In this document: positions 16,009 through 25,116 of the stretch, one piece after another
How the letters are laid out: every line of letters starts with the position of its first letter
Numbering within the stretch: the first letter of the stretch is position 1
From: Gammaproteobacteria bacterium
GTDB taxonomy: Bacteria > Pseudomonadota > Gammaproteobacteria > Pseudomonadales > Ketobacteraceae
DNA: 33,787 nucleotides
Direction: 5' to 3'
Assembly: GCA_013178375.1 (NCBI GenBank)
Contig: JABLXQ010000058.1
Span: 1-33,787 of the forward strand
Made by a program: the position numbers and the translations under genes
Notes under the pieces: model-generated
Told to the model about the DNA's origin: nothing
The model's input: the letters and a program-made list of their open reading frames with translations, nothing else
Databases searched by the model: none

Positions 16009-18111
16009 ATGACCACCAACGCACCTGCCGAAGTCACCGAACAACCGGCCATCGACCTCCACAACAGCGCGTACTATTTCAACCGCTACCTGAGCCTGCT
16101 GGAATTCAACCTGCGGGTACTGGCCCAGGCGGAAGACAAGACCCTGCCGCTGCTGGAACGGCTGCGTTTCCTGATGATCTTCAGCAGCAACATGGACGAG
16201 TTTTTCGAAATCCGCCTGGCCGGTCTGCAACGGGATATTTCCTTCAATCAGGCGCGACCGGAAGCGGACGGCATGCACCCGCAGGAAGTGTTGCGCGTCA
16301 TCAGCGACCGCTGCCGCACTGCGGTGGACCGCCAGTACAAACTGTTCAATGACGACCTGCTGCCGGCCCTGGCAGCGGAGAACATCCATTTCATCGCCCG
16401 CGAAAAATGGACAGCACCCCAGGTGCAGTGGATCAAGCATTACTTCCGCCAGCAGGTGGCGCCGGTGATGACCCCCATCGGCCTCGATCTGGCGCACCCG
16501 TTCCCGCTGCTGGTGAACAAAAGCCTGAACTTCATCGTCACCCTGGAAGGGAAAGATGCCTTTGGCCGCCAACTGGGTCTGGCGGTGGTGCCGGCACCCA
16601 AATCCCTGTCCCGCATCATCCGCCTGCCGGACGACATCTGCGAAGGCGGCGACAACTACGTGTTCCTGTCGTCGGTGATTCACTACCACGCCGGCTACCT
16701 GTTCCCGGGCATGAAGGCCACCGGCTGCTACCAGTTCCGCCTCACCCGCAATTCCGACCTGTTCCTGGACGAGGAAAAGGTGGAAGACCTGTCCACCGCG
16801 CTGAAAGGCGAATTGTTCTCGCGCCGTTACGGCGAGGAAGTGCGGCTGGAAGTGGCCGACAATATGCCGGACAACCTGGTGGATTTCCTGCTGAACAAAT
16901 TCGGCCTGGACGACCACCAGCTGTTCAAGGTGAACGGCCCAGTGAACCTCACCCGCATGATGCCGGTGATGGACATTACCCGTTCCCACATGCTGTTCCC
17001 TCCCCACAAACCGAAGGTGCCCGCCATCCTGCAGCGCAGCGACCGCCTGCTGGAAGTGATGGGCAGCCAGGACGTGCTGCTCAACCACCCGTACGAATCC
17101 TTCCAGCCGGTGATCAGCTTTTTGCGCCAGGCCGCCCGCGATCCCCACGTGGTGGCCATCAAGCAGACCCTGTACCGCACCGGTTCCAACTCCGACATTC
17201 TCGACCTGCTGGTGGAAGCGGCGCGCAACGGCAAGGAAGTGACCGCCGTGGTGGAACTGCGGGCGCGCTTCGACGAGGAATCCAACATCGCCATCGCCAC
17301 CCGGCTGCAGGAAGCGGGCGCCATCGTGGTGTACGGCATCGTCGGCTACAAAACCCACGCCAAGATGATGCTGGTCGTACGCCGCGAAGGCCAGCGCCTG
17401 CGCCGCTACGTGCATCTGGGCACCGGCAACTATCACGCCGGCAACGCGCGCATCTATTCCGATTACAGCCTGCTGACCGCCAACGAGGAACTGGCAGAGG
17501 ACGTGCACAAGATCTTCCAGGAACTCACCGGCATGGGCCGGCCCGCGCAGCTGAAATACCTGTACCACTCGCCGTTCACCCTGCAACAGGAACTGCTGGC
17601 GCAGAATATCGAGGAAGAACGCCTGAACGCGCTGAAAGGGCTGCCGGCGCGCATCGTGCTGAAATGCAATTCGCTCACCGACACCAAAACCATCGAGATG
17701 CTGTACCGCGCCTCGCAGGCCGGCGTCGAAATCAAGCTGATCGTGCGCGGCATGTGTTCACTGCGGCCCGGCATTCCCGGCGTGTCCGACAATATTGAAG
17801 TGCGCTCGGTGGTGGGCCGTTTCCTGGAGCATTCGCGCATTTACTATTTCCACCGCAACGGCGAATTCAAGATCTACTTCGCCAGCGCCGACCTGATGGA
17901 ACGCAACCTGTTCCGCCGGGTGGAAATCTGCTTCCCGGTGCTGGACCCGAAACTGGCCCAGCGGGTGTATCACGAGGGGCTGGAAATCTATTTGAAGGAC
18001 AACTACCAGGCCTGGAAGATGAATTCGGACGGCACCTACCAGCGCCTGTCGCCTGCTGAAGGTGAAACGCGGATTTCGGCGCAGGAATACCTGATCGACA
18101 AGCTGGGCTGA
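16009..18111 (+). CDS. ppk1: Polyphosphate kinase 1
   Basis: PPK1 reversibly transfers the gamma phosphate of ATP to growing inorganic polyphosphate. The 700-residue product has the typical domains: an N-terminal domain with FNRYLSLLEFNLRVL, a head domain with FSSNMDEFFEIR, and two phospholipase-D-like catalytic domains. The phosphorylated histidine equivalent is His450 in GYKTHAKM, and a second conserved histidine is His608 in LEHSRIYYF. The HLGTGNYH and VRGMCSLRPG segments are also present. ATG 16009 is preferred; GTG 16000 would add three residues. It follows hemB closely and ends at a strong terminator. In P. aeruginosa ppk lies beside ppx in the opposite orientation; here ppx is 10.6 kb away, still convergent. 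Confidence 0.97.
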   Translation: MTTNAPAEVTEQPAIDLHNSAYYFNRYLSLLEFNLRVLAQAEDKTLPLLERLRFLMIFSSNMDEFFEIRLAGLQRDISFNQARPEADGMHPQEVLRVISDRCRTAVDRQYKLFNDDLLPALAAENIHFIAREKWTAPQVQWIKHYFRQQVAPVMTPIGLDLAHPFPLLVNKSLNFIVTLEGKDAFGRQLGLAVVPAPKSLSRIIRLPDDICEGGDNYVFLSSVIHYHAGYLFPGMKATGCYQFRLTRNSDLFLDEEKVEDLSTALKGELFSRRYGEEVRLEVADNMPDNLVDFLLNKFGLDDHQLFKVNGPVNLTRMMPVMDITRSHMLFPPHKPKVPAILQRSDRLLEVMGSQDVLLNHPYESFQPVISFLRQAARDPHVVAIKQTLYRTGSNSDILDLLVEAARNGKEVTAVVELRARFDEESNIAIATRLQEAGAIVVYGIVGYKTHAKMMLVVRREGQRLRRYVHLGTGNYHAGNARIYSDYSLLTANEELAEDVHKIFQELTGMGRPAQLKYLYHSPFTLQQELLAQNIEEERLNALKGLPARIVLKCNSLTDTKTIEMLYRASQAGVEIKLIVRGMCSLRPGIPGVSDNIEVRSVVGRFLEHSRIYYFHRNGEFKIYFASADLMERNLFRRVEICFPVLDPKLAQRVYHEGLEIYLKDNYQAWKMNSDGTYQRLSPAEGETRISAQEYLIDKLG

Positions 18112-18114
18112 AAA

Positions 18115-18144
18115 AAGCCGGGCGGATTCTGTTCCGCCCGGCTT
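18115..18144. terminator. Terminator after ppk1
   Basis: A 12-bp perfect stem (AAGCCGGGCGGA at 18115-18126 with 18133-18144) and a six-base loop begin four bases after the ppk1 stop. An A-run precedes it, giving a T-run on the minus strand, so it can serve the convergent gene as well. Confidence 0.8.
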
Positions 18145-18154
18145 CTGCTGCGCC

Positions 18155-20023
18155 TCAATTGCCTTTCAGGGTCAGGCTGCCCACCACCGCTCCACTCTTG
18201 GTAATCGACAACTGCTTGTCTTCCCCTTGCGACAATTCAAACGCCAGCGGATCGTAATCCGGCATCAGCAGATATCCCTTGCGGGCGTTTTTCGGATTTT
18301 TCAGATCGATTTCCAGCTTCTTGCTGTTACCGGTAAATTTCAGCAGATTGGAAGAAGCCGATTTGATGTTCACCACATAGGATTGTGCTACCCGGACCTG
18401 ATCGCTGCGCAGGACGCAGATACTGTTTTCACTCCAGCCGGTTTTCACCGTACGGCCCTGCCGCGAGCGGATTTGCGCCAGCATCTGCGATTCACCAGCG
18501 TCGTTGGTTGCAAAAATCCTGTGCGGCGCAAAGTCCTCGCTCCTGATCTGCACACTGCCACCCGGGCTCAGAAAATACACGGGCTGGTCAAATCCGGTGG
18601 GATGCACCACTACTTCCACCGCTGATTCACCACTGGAACCGTCCTGCCAGTACAGCACCGCAAAATCCGGCACGATATCGTTGATGTCCAGCACACCGGT
18701 CACGCTAAGGGGCGGAATGCCACTGGACTTGGCAGGAGTTGCCACAGCAGCAGATGCTACAGCAACCGGTACCGCAACCACTGGCGCCGCACTGGCTACA
18801 GGCGCAGGCGCCGCTGCAACCACCTTCGCCGGCTCAACCTTGGCTACCTCCACCTTGGCCGCAACCGGCTTGGCAGCGGCAGCAGCCGTTACTGCACCCA
18901 GCAGCGCACTCAAATGTCTGCGCGAAGTATCCAGGCAGGCATCCAGCGTCGCCACTTGAACGCCCACATCCTGGCCGTTGCCATCACTGCCATTCTGCGG
19001 ATTTTTCGCCAGCGCGGCTTTCACTTCATCGCGGGTCTTGCGGGCTGATTCGTAATTCGCCCTGGCCTGGTCGTACTGCGTCTGGGTGGCCGTCGCCAAC
19101 GCCACATTCCCGCTTGCAGCACAGGCCTGGTTCGCCTTGTCCAGTCGCGCCATCTGACGCGCCAGCTCGTCCTGCGCGGTTTTCAGCGCGCGCTCTTTGG
19201 TCGCCAGCGCCGGGCTCAATTGGGTCAGACACTGGTTGCCTTTGGCGATACGGCCTTCAATAGTCGCCTTCTCATTAATCGTGGCACCCTTCGCTGCCGT
19301 TTTCAGCGCGGCGTATTCATCCGCCGCACTTTTCTGGTAGGTCTGCACCTTGGCCTGCGCTTTCTTGCCAGCCTGGATCGCCGCTGCATTGGGCGCTGCA
19401 CCGTTCAATTCCGCCAGCGCCGATTCACAACTGCTTTGAAAGGTTTCACTGGCATCCAGTGCCGATTGCAGTGCCACCGTAAGAGCCGCCTGTTTCTGGC
19501 CGAAGCTGGCAATCTTGCTTTCCATCCGCTCACAACGCCGGATCTCGCTGCGTGCGCTGAATACATTGTTCAGGCTGGGCGCCATCCTGAGCGCTTCATC
19601 CCGCTGCGCAACAAACTGCTGGTAATTGCTTGTGGCCGGCTCCACCTGACCATCCTTCAGATTGGTCAAGGCCAGTTCGCAGGCCGCCAGCGCCTTCTCC
19701 AACGTCGGCATCCCCACTGCAACTTCAATGTCGGTACCTACGCGCGTACAGTATTTCAGGTTGCTGTCCATGCCACGCTTGCTGGTGCCGACGATGGACC
19801 CATCCATCGCCTCCGCCTGCTTCTTGATGGATTCATACTTGGCGAATGCGCTGCGTGCAGCACCCAGATCGTTGCTGCCCAGCGCCTGCTTCGCTGTCGA
19901 ACAATGATCGAAGCCTTTTAGATACAGGTTGACGGCATCATCAAACGTATCAGCGTGTGCGGGCGTCAGGAGCACACCGGCAGAAAGGGATGCAATGAAC
20001 GCAAAGACGTTGATTGTGCGCAT
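18155..20023 (-). CDS. Exported coiled-coil protein of unknown function
   Basis: I do not recognise this 622-residue protein. It starts with a clear Sec signal (MRTINVFAFIASL, cleavage likely after AHA near residue 24). A long helical region (about 25-375) follows, rich in Ala/Gln/Lys/Glu, with spaced cysteines recurring in contexts such as HCSTAK, YCTRVG, ACELAL, RCERME, SCESAL, QCLTQL, ACAASG and ACLDTS. Next comes an Ala/Val/Pro/Lys linker (about 380-440). A beta-rich C-terminal domain (about 455-622) includes FLSPGGSVQIRSEDFAPHRIFAT, loosely like a cupredoxin fold but without an obvious copper-ligand set. ATG 20023 gives the signal peptide, though the ribosome binding site is weak. An HExxH protein gene lies 112 bases upstream on the same strand. 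Confidence 0.8.
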   Translation of the reverse strand: MRTINVFAFIASLSAGVLLTPAHADTFDDAVNLYLKGFDHCSTAKQALGSNDLGAARSAFAKYESIKKQAEAMDGSIVGTSKRGMDSNLKYCTRVGTDIEVAVGMPTLEKALAACELALTNLKDGQVEPATSNYQQFVAQRDEALRMAPSLNNVFSARSEIRRCERMESKIASFGQKQAALTVALQSALDASETFQSSCESALAELNGAAPNAAAIQAGKKAQAKVQTYQKSAADEYAALKTAAKGATINEKATIEGRIAKGNQCLTQLSPALATKERALKTAQDELARQMARLDKANQACAASGNVALATATQTQYDQARANYESARKTRDEVKAALAKNPQNGSDGNGQDVGVQVATLDACLDTSRRHLSALLGAVTAAAAAKPVAAKVEVAKVEPAKVVAAAPAPVASAAPVVAVPVAVASAAVATPAKSSGIPPLSVTGVLDINDIVPDFAVLYWQDGSSGESAVEVVVHPTGFDQPVYFLSPGGSVQIRSEDFAPHRIFATNDAGESQMLAQIRSRQGRTVKTGWSENSICVLRSDQVRVAQSYVVNIKSASSNLLKFTGNSKKLEIDLKNPKNARKGYLLMPDYDPLAFELSQGEDKQLSITKSGAVVGSLTLKGN

Positions 20024-20135
20024 ATTTTTTATTGGCTCACAGCGGCAATGGGAAGGCAGCAAGGCGCCTGATAATTAAGTCTAGCAGGGCTTTTAATGAC
20101 CTGTGCAACCAGCGCAGAAGCCTACTCCCACCCAG

Positions 20136-20723
20136 TCAAAACCAGACCAGCTCTTTCTGATAGACGAATTCCTTGGCATCGAACCACTTGTTATGCGCCT
20201 TGAATTTACCCAGGATGGTCTGCCGGACGTTTTCCATTTCTTCTTTCAACTCACGGCAATAGCGATAGGAACCCAGCTCCATCAGCGCGGCTTCATATTC
20301 GGTCGCCATCCTGACGGCATACTGGCGGTGAACATCCTCATGGCTGGACACCATGCGCACATAGTTGTCCCAGTTGTCTGCCAGCACCGCGTCCGCTTCC
20401 CATTTATTGGTCCAGTTGGGCATGCGAATCGTGATCTGCAGATGGGGCTGCACCTCGGTGAGGGAGCATCGTTCCAGGCCGCCCTCCAGACGATAGCGCG
20501 CACCCAGCGTCCATTCGGTGGTGGCCACATTCACCGCATGATGCCCGGCAATATTGGTTGCACCCATGGGCGACTTTTCCAGAATCTGCTGCCAGATTTC
20601 TTTTTTGGTGTTCGCACTGAATTCGTAATAGACGGTCCTTTCTTCGATGACCGGCTGCGCTGCGACTGGCCCCACCAACAGTAGCCAGCCGCAAGCCGAC
20701 AGAAAACGCCACACAGATAACAT
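20136..20723 (-). CDS. DUF922-type exported protein, putative zinc protease
   Basis: This 195-residue protein has an N-terminal signal (MLSVWRFLSACGWLLLVGPVAA, cleavage near residue 22). Its YYEFSANTKKEIWQQI segment and HExxH motif at 128-132 (SSHEDVHRQYA) match the DUF922 family, described as predicted secreted zinc-dependent proteases. The two histidines and the glutamate needed for zinc binding and catalysis are present; activity and target are unknown. ATG 20723 is preferred because it gives a clean signal peptide; a GTG at 20789 would prepend 22 residues that spoil it. It is upstream of the coiled-coil exported protein on the same strand, so the two may be co-expressed, and is divergent from the lipoprotein esterase gene. 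Confidence 0.82.
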   Translation of the reverse strand: MLSVWRFLSACGWLLLVGPVAAQPVIEERTVYYEFSANTKKEIWQQILEKSPMGATNIAGHHAVNVATTEWTLGARYRLEGGLERCSLTEVQPHLQITIRMPNWTNKWEADAVLADNWDNYVRMVSSHEDVHRQYAVRMATEYEAALMELGSYRYCRELKEEMENVRQTILGKFKAHNKWFDAKEFVYQKELVWF

Positions 20724-20955
20724 CCTTGGTTTCAAACGAAGTGAATCAAACAGAGTGACACGAAATTGCACGAAAGCTGGATGATACACAAATTGCCGGC
20801 TTGGCGCCGTGCCAGCGCAAGCACTGTCCCGGTACGGCCAATCTGCTGTCTTTACCGCGTCATTGTGCCGGCGGGCATTGCGCGCTGTGAAAGCGCTCTT
20901 CTAGTATCGTCCGCGTAGTCTCCCATTCCAAAAAATCAAATCAAGGAACAGCGCG

Positions 20956-23175
20956 ATGTCATTCATGACTTATCGCCGGCTTGCGGTTGTCCTCGTACTG
21001 GGGCTGTCGCTTGCCGGATGCAAGATCACGGTCACCACTCTCGGGGAAGGCGCGGTCAGCGTCGTCAGCAACAACGCAACCGCTTGCACCGGCAATACTG
21101 ATTGTTACGACGGCGGCTACAACCGGCTGGTGGAGCTGAAGGCGGTGGCGGCACCGGGCTACACCTTTACCGGCTGGGCTGGCGCCTGCGAGGGCACCGG
21201 CCCCTGCGACGTGCGCACACTGGGCAACCGCCATGTGATCGCCACCTTCAAAACCACCGATGTCCTGGTGCCCCTGATGAACTACGTGCCGGACTTTTTC
21301 TTTTCCGGACCCTGGCCCACTGATACCAAACGCAGCGCCGATGGCCAACTGGACCTGACCGACTTCCCGCTCAACGGCGGCCTGTTCGCCCGTGCCGTGA
21401 AAAGAGCCGCCAACCGCAGCCACGGTTTTGCCCGCAACGGCGGCATCCTGATACCGCTGGCCACAACCTGGGACATGGATCTCTCTGATTTGGAGTGGTC
21501 GTCGGATTCCACGCCGGAGGACGCCCTGCAACTGATCAGGCTGGAACCCGGTTCACCGCATCACGGCCAGGGCATTCCCGTCACCTTCCGCCTGCACCGG
21601 TCCCCTGACCTGGCGGAGGACAGCCTGCTGCATGTGCAGCCAAAGCTGGGCCACAGCCTTGAACCCGGTGCCACTTATGCTCTGCTGCTGTTCACCCTCG
21701 ATCCCAACGGATTCCTGCCGTTTCCAGTCCAGCAGGGCGCAGCTATGAACCGGATCATCGCCCACGGAGCCGATGGAAAGCTGGGCGAGCATTGGAACCA
21801 GGTAAAAACCTTCGTCACCGAAAATTCCCCCTTCACGCCGGAACAGGTGGCGGCCTTCACCCTGTTCACCACCCAGGGCGCCAGCGACAAACTGCCCAGC
21901 GTGCGCAGCTTCGTGAACCAGCAGGACTATGCAACGGCGGCCCACAACGTCCAGTTCATGGACACCCACAGCATCCAGAGCTGCAACGCCTATGGCGACC
22001 GCAACGGCTATCTACTCACACTAGATATGGACCTGCCCAGCATCCTCACCGGCAGACCACCCTATCTCACCAGCGGCGGTCACCTGAATCTGGACGCTGC
22101 CGGCGCACTGGCGGCCAACGGCAGCATTCGCACCCGCATCGGCATTGCGCTGCCCTGCATTCCGCCAGCACCGGGGGAACGCCTGCCGGTGGAAATCCAC
22201 GCCCTGCCCACCGCATACGGCATCCAGCAATACTGGGATTCAGATCGCTTCATCTACGATCCCATGGTAACCACGAACCACCGGGTGTTGCGGGTGTTCA
22301 TACCGGCGCCCTACACCGCCGACCGCGAATACAGCACCGGCGTGCAGAGCCTGGATTGGTTTGCCAACCTGTTGAATATCGATATCGACACCGCAACGGT
22401 GGCCGCCGTGCTGGCGGATTTCAACCCGCTGAACCTGGGCGCAGTGGAGCCGCAATATCTGCAACTGGGCATGGAACTGCTGTACCTGCAACACCTGCTG
22501 CCACACCTGCTGGACCAGGAGCATTCGAATGATCCGGAACAGATAGGCTACTGGCTGGGCGGCATGGAGTGGGATTTCACCAACCTCACCTTCTCCGGCA
22601 CCAGCCTGGGCGCCCTGGCGGCACTGCAGGCCAACGCGATTGACCCGGCGCCGGCAAAAAACCTGATTCTGGCCAACATGCCGCGCCCCAACAGCATCCA
22701 CATAAACAATCTGGTGGATTTCCTGTCCTCGCTGATCGGATCAGAGTCCATCCATGCTATCGAGCGCCTGCTGGGCGTACGTTTCCCGCTGTCACCCAGC
22801 AGCCCGTTGGCGAACCTGCTGCAAACGGGCATCGATACCATCGATCCCCTCAGCCGACTGGACGCGCTGGCAGACAAGAACCTTTTGCTGGGGCTGGCGG
22901 ATTTCCAGGACGGTTTGCACGGCAGGGAACCGTCCTACAGCATCGCCTCGGCGCTCCACCAGCAATATGGCCTGCAACCCATGCAGCTCGATGAGGAACT
23001 GTCCGGCGATTACCCTATCCGCAACTACGTGGGCATTGATCCGCTGCCGGTGGGCAGTGTGGCCGCAGGTTCACCCCTGCGGGTGGTACTGCCCCACGAC
23101 TACACAGTGAAAGCACTGAACGGATTCACCAGCCAGATGGCCCAGGGCAACCGCTTCGATCCTTTGCTGCCCTGA
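20956..23175 (+). CDS. Lipoprotein with alpha/beta-hydrolase (lipase/esterase) signature
   Basis: This 739-residue protein begins with a lipoprotein signal ending in Leu-Ala-Gly-Cys22, so it should be membrane- or surface-anchored. Residues about 23-95 form a small Cys-containing beta repeat with GYTFTGWAGACEGTGPC, similar to the repeat modules of many secreted proteins. The long C-terminal part contains a GxSxG nucleophile elbow, Gly-Thr-Ser550-Leu-Gly, in a hydrophobic FSGTSLGALAALQ context typical of lipases and esterases. A late His in VLPHDYTVKALNGF (near residue 714) could complete the triad. It resembles bacterial extracellular lipases of the VolA/Pla-1 type in layout, but I cannot confirm the family. 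AAGGA lies eight bases before ATG 20956. It converges with the epimerase gene, four bases apart. Confidence 0.78.
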   Translation: MSFMTYRRLAVVLVLGLSLAGCKITVTTLGEGAVSVVSNNATACTGNTDCYDGGYNRLVELKAVAAPGYTFTGWAGACEGTGPCDVRTLGNRHVIATFKTTDVLVPLMNYVPDFFFSGPWPTDTKRSADGQLDLTDFPLNGGLFARAVKRAANRSHGFARNGGILIPLATTWDMDLSDLEWSSDSTPEDALQLIRLEPGSPHHGQGIPVTFRLHRSPDLAEDSLLHVQPKLGHSLEPGATYALLLFTLDPNGFLPFPVQQGAAMNRIIAHGADGKLGEHWNQVKTFVTENSPFTPEQVAAFTLFTTQGASDKLPSVRSFVNQQDYATAAHNVQFMDTHSIQSCNAYGDRNGYLLTLDMDLPSILTGRPPYLTSGGHLNLDAAGALAANGSIRTRIGIALPCIPPAPGERLPVEIHALPTAYGIQQYWDSDRFIYDPMVTTNHRVLRVFIPAPYTADREYSTGVQSLDWFANLLNIDIDTATVAAVLADFNPLNLGAVEPQYLQLGMELLYLQHLLPHLLDQEHSNDPEQIGYWLGGMEWDFTNLTFSGTSLGALAALQANAIDPAPAKNLILANMPRPNSIHINNLVDFLSSLIGSESIHAIERLLGVRFPLSPSSPLANLLQTGIDTIDPLSRLDALADKNLLLGLADFQDGLHGREPSYSIASALHQQYGLQPMQLDEELSGDYPIRNYVGIDPLPVGSVAAGSPLRVVLPHDYTVKALNGFTSQMAQGNRFDPLLP

Positions 23176-23179
23176 GCGG

Positions 23180-24292
23180 TCATGGGTTGGTGGAACTGGC
23201 CCAGTAGCGCACGGTGCCCTGCACATAGCTGCGGGCAGGCGGCATCTGCAACCCCATGCTGCGGGCCAGCGCCAAGGCGGGGCCGGTGCCATAGCGGGCG
23301 GAATCAATGAAATTCAGCGATTCCGCCGCCATGTCCCAGCGTTTTCCCAGTCCGGCATTCAAAATGAATTTCATCAGGCCCAGTGGAACCTGTAACCGGG
23401 GTGCGGCCACTCCCACCGCATCCGCCAGCCAGCGCACCAGTTCCGGCAAGGCCGGGGTGGCGTCATCCAGCACCCAGTATTCCTGGCCGTTCGCATCCGG
23501 ATGCTCCAGCACACCCGCCAGAAACCGCGCCAGATAATCCACCGGAATCAGCGGCAGCCAGTCCCCGCGCTTGCCTGGAATGGCAGTGAGACGCCCCTTC
23601 TGCAGCGCATCCACCAGCTTGAGCAGGCCGATGTCCTGTGTGATTTCGCCAGTGGCGCTGTCGCCCACCACGGTGGACGGATGCACAAAGGTCCAGGGAA
23701 TATTGCGTCGGGCCAGGGCCTGCTTCAGCACCACGTAGCTTTCCAGTTTCGACGCCTCATAAGCGCCGTGACGCCGGTAAACGGGCCGCCAGTCGCTGCC
23801 CTGTTCCAGTTGCGCCAGCGTGCCCTGCAAACGCGGATTGCCCACCATGTAGCCGCCCACCCACACCAGTCGTTGCAGGCCGGTATTGGCGTCCGCCAGT
23901 TCCAGCAGCGTGTGCAGCGATTCCACATTGGCCCGCCGCGCCAGCTGCGCGTCCAGATTCCAGGCGAAGCGGCTGGCCAGGTGGAAAATGGCATCCACCT
24001 GCTGCAGACGGGCACGGTCGTCCGGCGCCAGCCCCCAGCCGTCGGCTTCCAGATCACCCAGTACTGGTTGCAGATGAGCGGAATCACCGCCCCGTGCGTC
24101 CAGCCAGCGCGCCAGTTCCGCCTGTTGTGCCTCCGGCCGGCGCAGCAACGCCAGGACGGTATGGCCCTGGGCCGTCAACTCCCGCAGCAGCCAGCGGCCG
24201 ATAAAGCCAGTGGCGCCGGTGACCAGAATGGTTTGCGGCTTATTAATAGCAGCCGGATGGTTGGCAGATTTGTTCAGGGTTGTCGGTTGCAT
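23180..24292 (-). CDS. NAD-dependent epimerase/dehydratase family protein
   Basis: This 370-residue extended SDR has the nucleotide-binding TGATGFIGRWLL at residues 25-36, an IFHLAS segment, a VWVGGYMVG segment, and the catalytic Tyr-Glu-Ala-Ser-Lys motif. The C-terminal half binds substrate and is unassigned. It resembles 3-beta-hydroxysteroid-dehydrogenase-like and thioester-reductase-like proteins. GGAG is nine bases before ATG 24292. A perfect 12-base palindrome (24329-24340) lies at its probable transcript start, just downstream of a TATAAT. The adjacent TetR gene carries a near copy of that site in its own promoter, so this gene is most likely repressed by that TetR. Substrate unknown. 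Confidence 0.88.
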   Translation of the reverse strand: MQPTTLNKSANHPAAINKPQTILVTGATGFIGRWLLRELTAQGHTVLALLRRPEAQQAELARWLDARGGDSAHLQPVLGDLEADGWGLAPDDRARLQQVDAIFHLASRFAWNLDAQLARRANVESLHTLLELADANTGLQRLVWVGGYMVGNPRLQGTLAQLEQGSDWRPVYRRHGAYEASKLESYVVLKQALARRNIPWTFVHPSTVVGDSATGEITQDIGLLKLVDALQKGRLTAIPGKRGDWLPLIPVDYLARFLAGVLEHPDANGQEYWVLDDATPALPELVRWLADAVGVAAPRLQVPLGLMKFILNAGLGKRWDMAAESLNFIDSARYGTGPALALARSMGLQMPPARSYVQGTVRYWASSTNP

Positions 24293-24328
24293 GAGGGTTA
24301 TCTCCAGAGTGTATTTTGATTTTAAAAG

Positions 24329-24340
24329 TAGACCGGTCTA
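24329..24340. promoter_or_regulatory. TetR operator upstream of the epimerase gene
   Basis: TAGACCGGTCTA is a perfect 12-base palindrome 37 bases before the epimerase ATG. On the minus strand a TATAAT (24344-24349) ends four bases upstream of it, so the operator covers the expected transcription start. A second copy of GACCGGTCTAT sits before the neighbouring TetR gene. Confidence 0.7.
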
Positions 24341-24343
24341 TAT

Positions 24344-24349
24344 ATTATA
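24344..24349 (-). promoter_or_regulatory. -10 element of the epimerase gene
   Basis: A perfect TATAAT on the minus strand. A CTGAAA 18 bases upstream (24368-24373) could be the -35 and would overlap the end of the TetR gene. Confidence 0.5.
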
Positions 24350-24369
24350 GAAGCATTAAAAAAGCCTTT

Positions 24370-24936
24370 TCAGATCAGGGCCTTCGCTGCCTGCAGCGCC
24401 TGCTGCAGCGGAACCAGCGAGCGCATGCCCCGGGCCAGTACCAGCGCCCCTTCCAGCAGGGCCAGCAGCGCGCCCGCAAGCATGTCCGCCCGTTCCGGCG
24501 CCTCGCCTTGCTCTTGCAGTTTGCGGCTGAACTGCTGTTGCCAGTCCTGGTAAATATGCTCGCTGCAGACCTGAATCCCCGGAAACTCGGCGGCCGCCTC
24601 CAGGGTCAGGGTGGCAATCGGACAGCCCTTGCGAAAATCCGATCCTGCCAGCGCATCCATGAAAAACCGCCACAGCGGGTCCAGCGCATCCGCCAGGCGG
24701 GGGCTGGCCGCCAGCAGCAGCGCCAGCATGTCACTCAACTGGCGCCCGGAGGTTTCCATCGCCGCAATAGCGATCGACTCCTTGCCGTCCGGGAAATGGA
24801 AATACAGCGAACCCTTGGGGGCTCCACTTTCCTGGATGATCTGGTTCAGACCCGTGGCATGAAAGCCCTGGGCCTGCATCAATGCAGCGGCAGCGTCGAT
24901 GATGCGCTGGCGGGTGGCTTCGCCTTTCTGGGCCAT
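24370..24936 (-). CDS. TetR-family repressor (LmrA/YxaF-like)
   Basis: This 188-residue protein has an N-terminal TetR helix-turn-helix (TRQRIIDAAAALMQAQGFHA, then IIQESGAPKGSLYFHFPDGKE, about residues 8-53). Its C-terminal ligand domain carries the FRKGCPIATLTLEAA segment seen in LmrA/YxaF-type regulators. It most likely represses itself and the downstream epimerase gene, since near-identical palindromic sites occur before both. The start is ATG 24936; the ribosome binding site is weak. The epimerase gene begins 77 bases downstream on the same strand. The inducing ligand is unknown. Confidence 0.92.
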   Translation of the reverse strand: MAQKGEATRQRIIDAAAALMQAQGFHATGLNQIIQESGAPKGSLYFHFPDGKESIAIAAMETSGRQLSDMLALLLAASPRLADALDPLWRFFMDALAGSDFRKGCPIATLTLEAAAEFPGIQVCSEHIYQDWQQQFSRKLQEQGEAPERADMLAGALLALLEGALVLARGMRSLVPLQQALQAAKALI

Positions 24937-24969
24937 GATGGGCGGTATCCGGATGAACAGTGTTTCACA

Positions 24970-24998
24970 ATAATATAGCGACCGGTCTATTTATTCAA
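24970..24998 (-). promoter_or_regulatory. Promoter and operator of the TetR gene
   Basis: On the minus strand TTGAAT (24993-24998) and TATTAT (24970-24975) are 17 bases apart. The spacer contains GACCGGTC (24980-24987) within a partial copy of the palindrome found before the epimerase gene; one half-site (AATAGACC) matches and the other departs (GGTCGCTA). This fits autorepression by blocking RNA polymerase. Confidence 0.6.
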
Positions 24999-25116
24999 CC
25001 CCTCCCGCTGCTCAACCTTTCGCCCGATCTTTCACCTGGTCCCGCTTGCCGGCCAAAACCTGTTCAGCGATAATCTTTAGACCATCCATTCCAGAACTGA
25101 GTGCAACTCCACCCCC

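Noticed and set aside
24937-25116. GACCGGTC site as an operator for the second TetR gene (25117)
   Set aside because: The site lies well upstream of that start and fits the minus-strand promoter of the first TetR gene precisely; control of the second gene cannot be argued from position alone.
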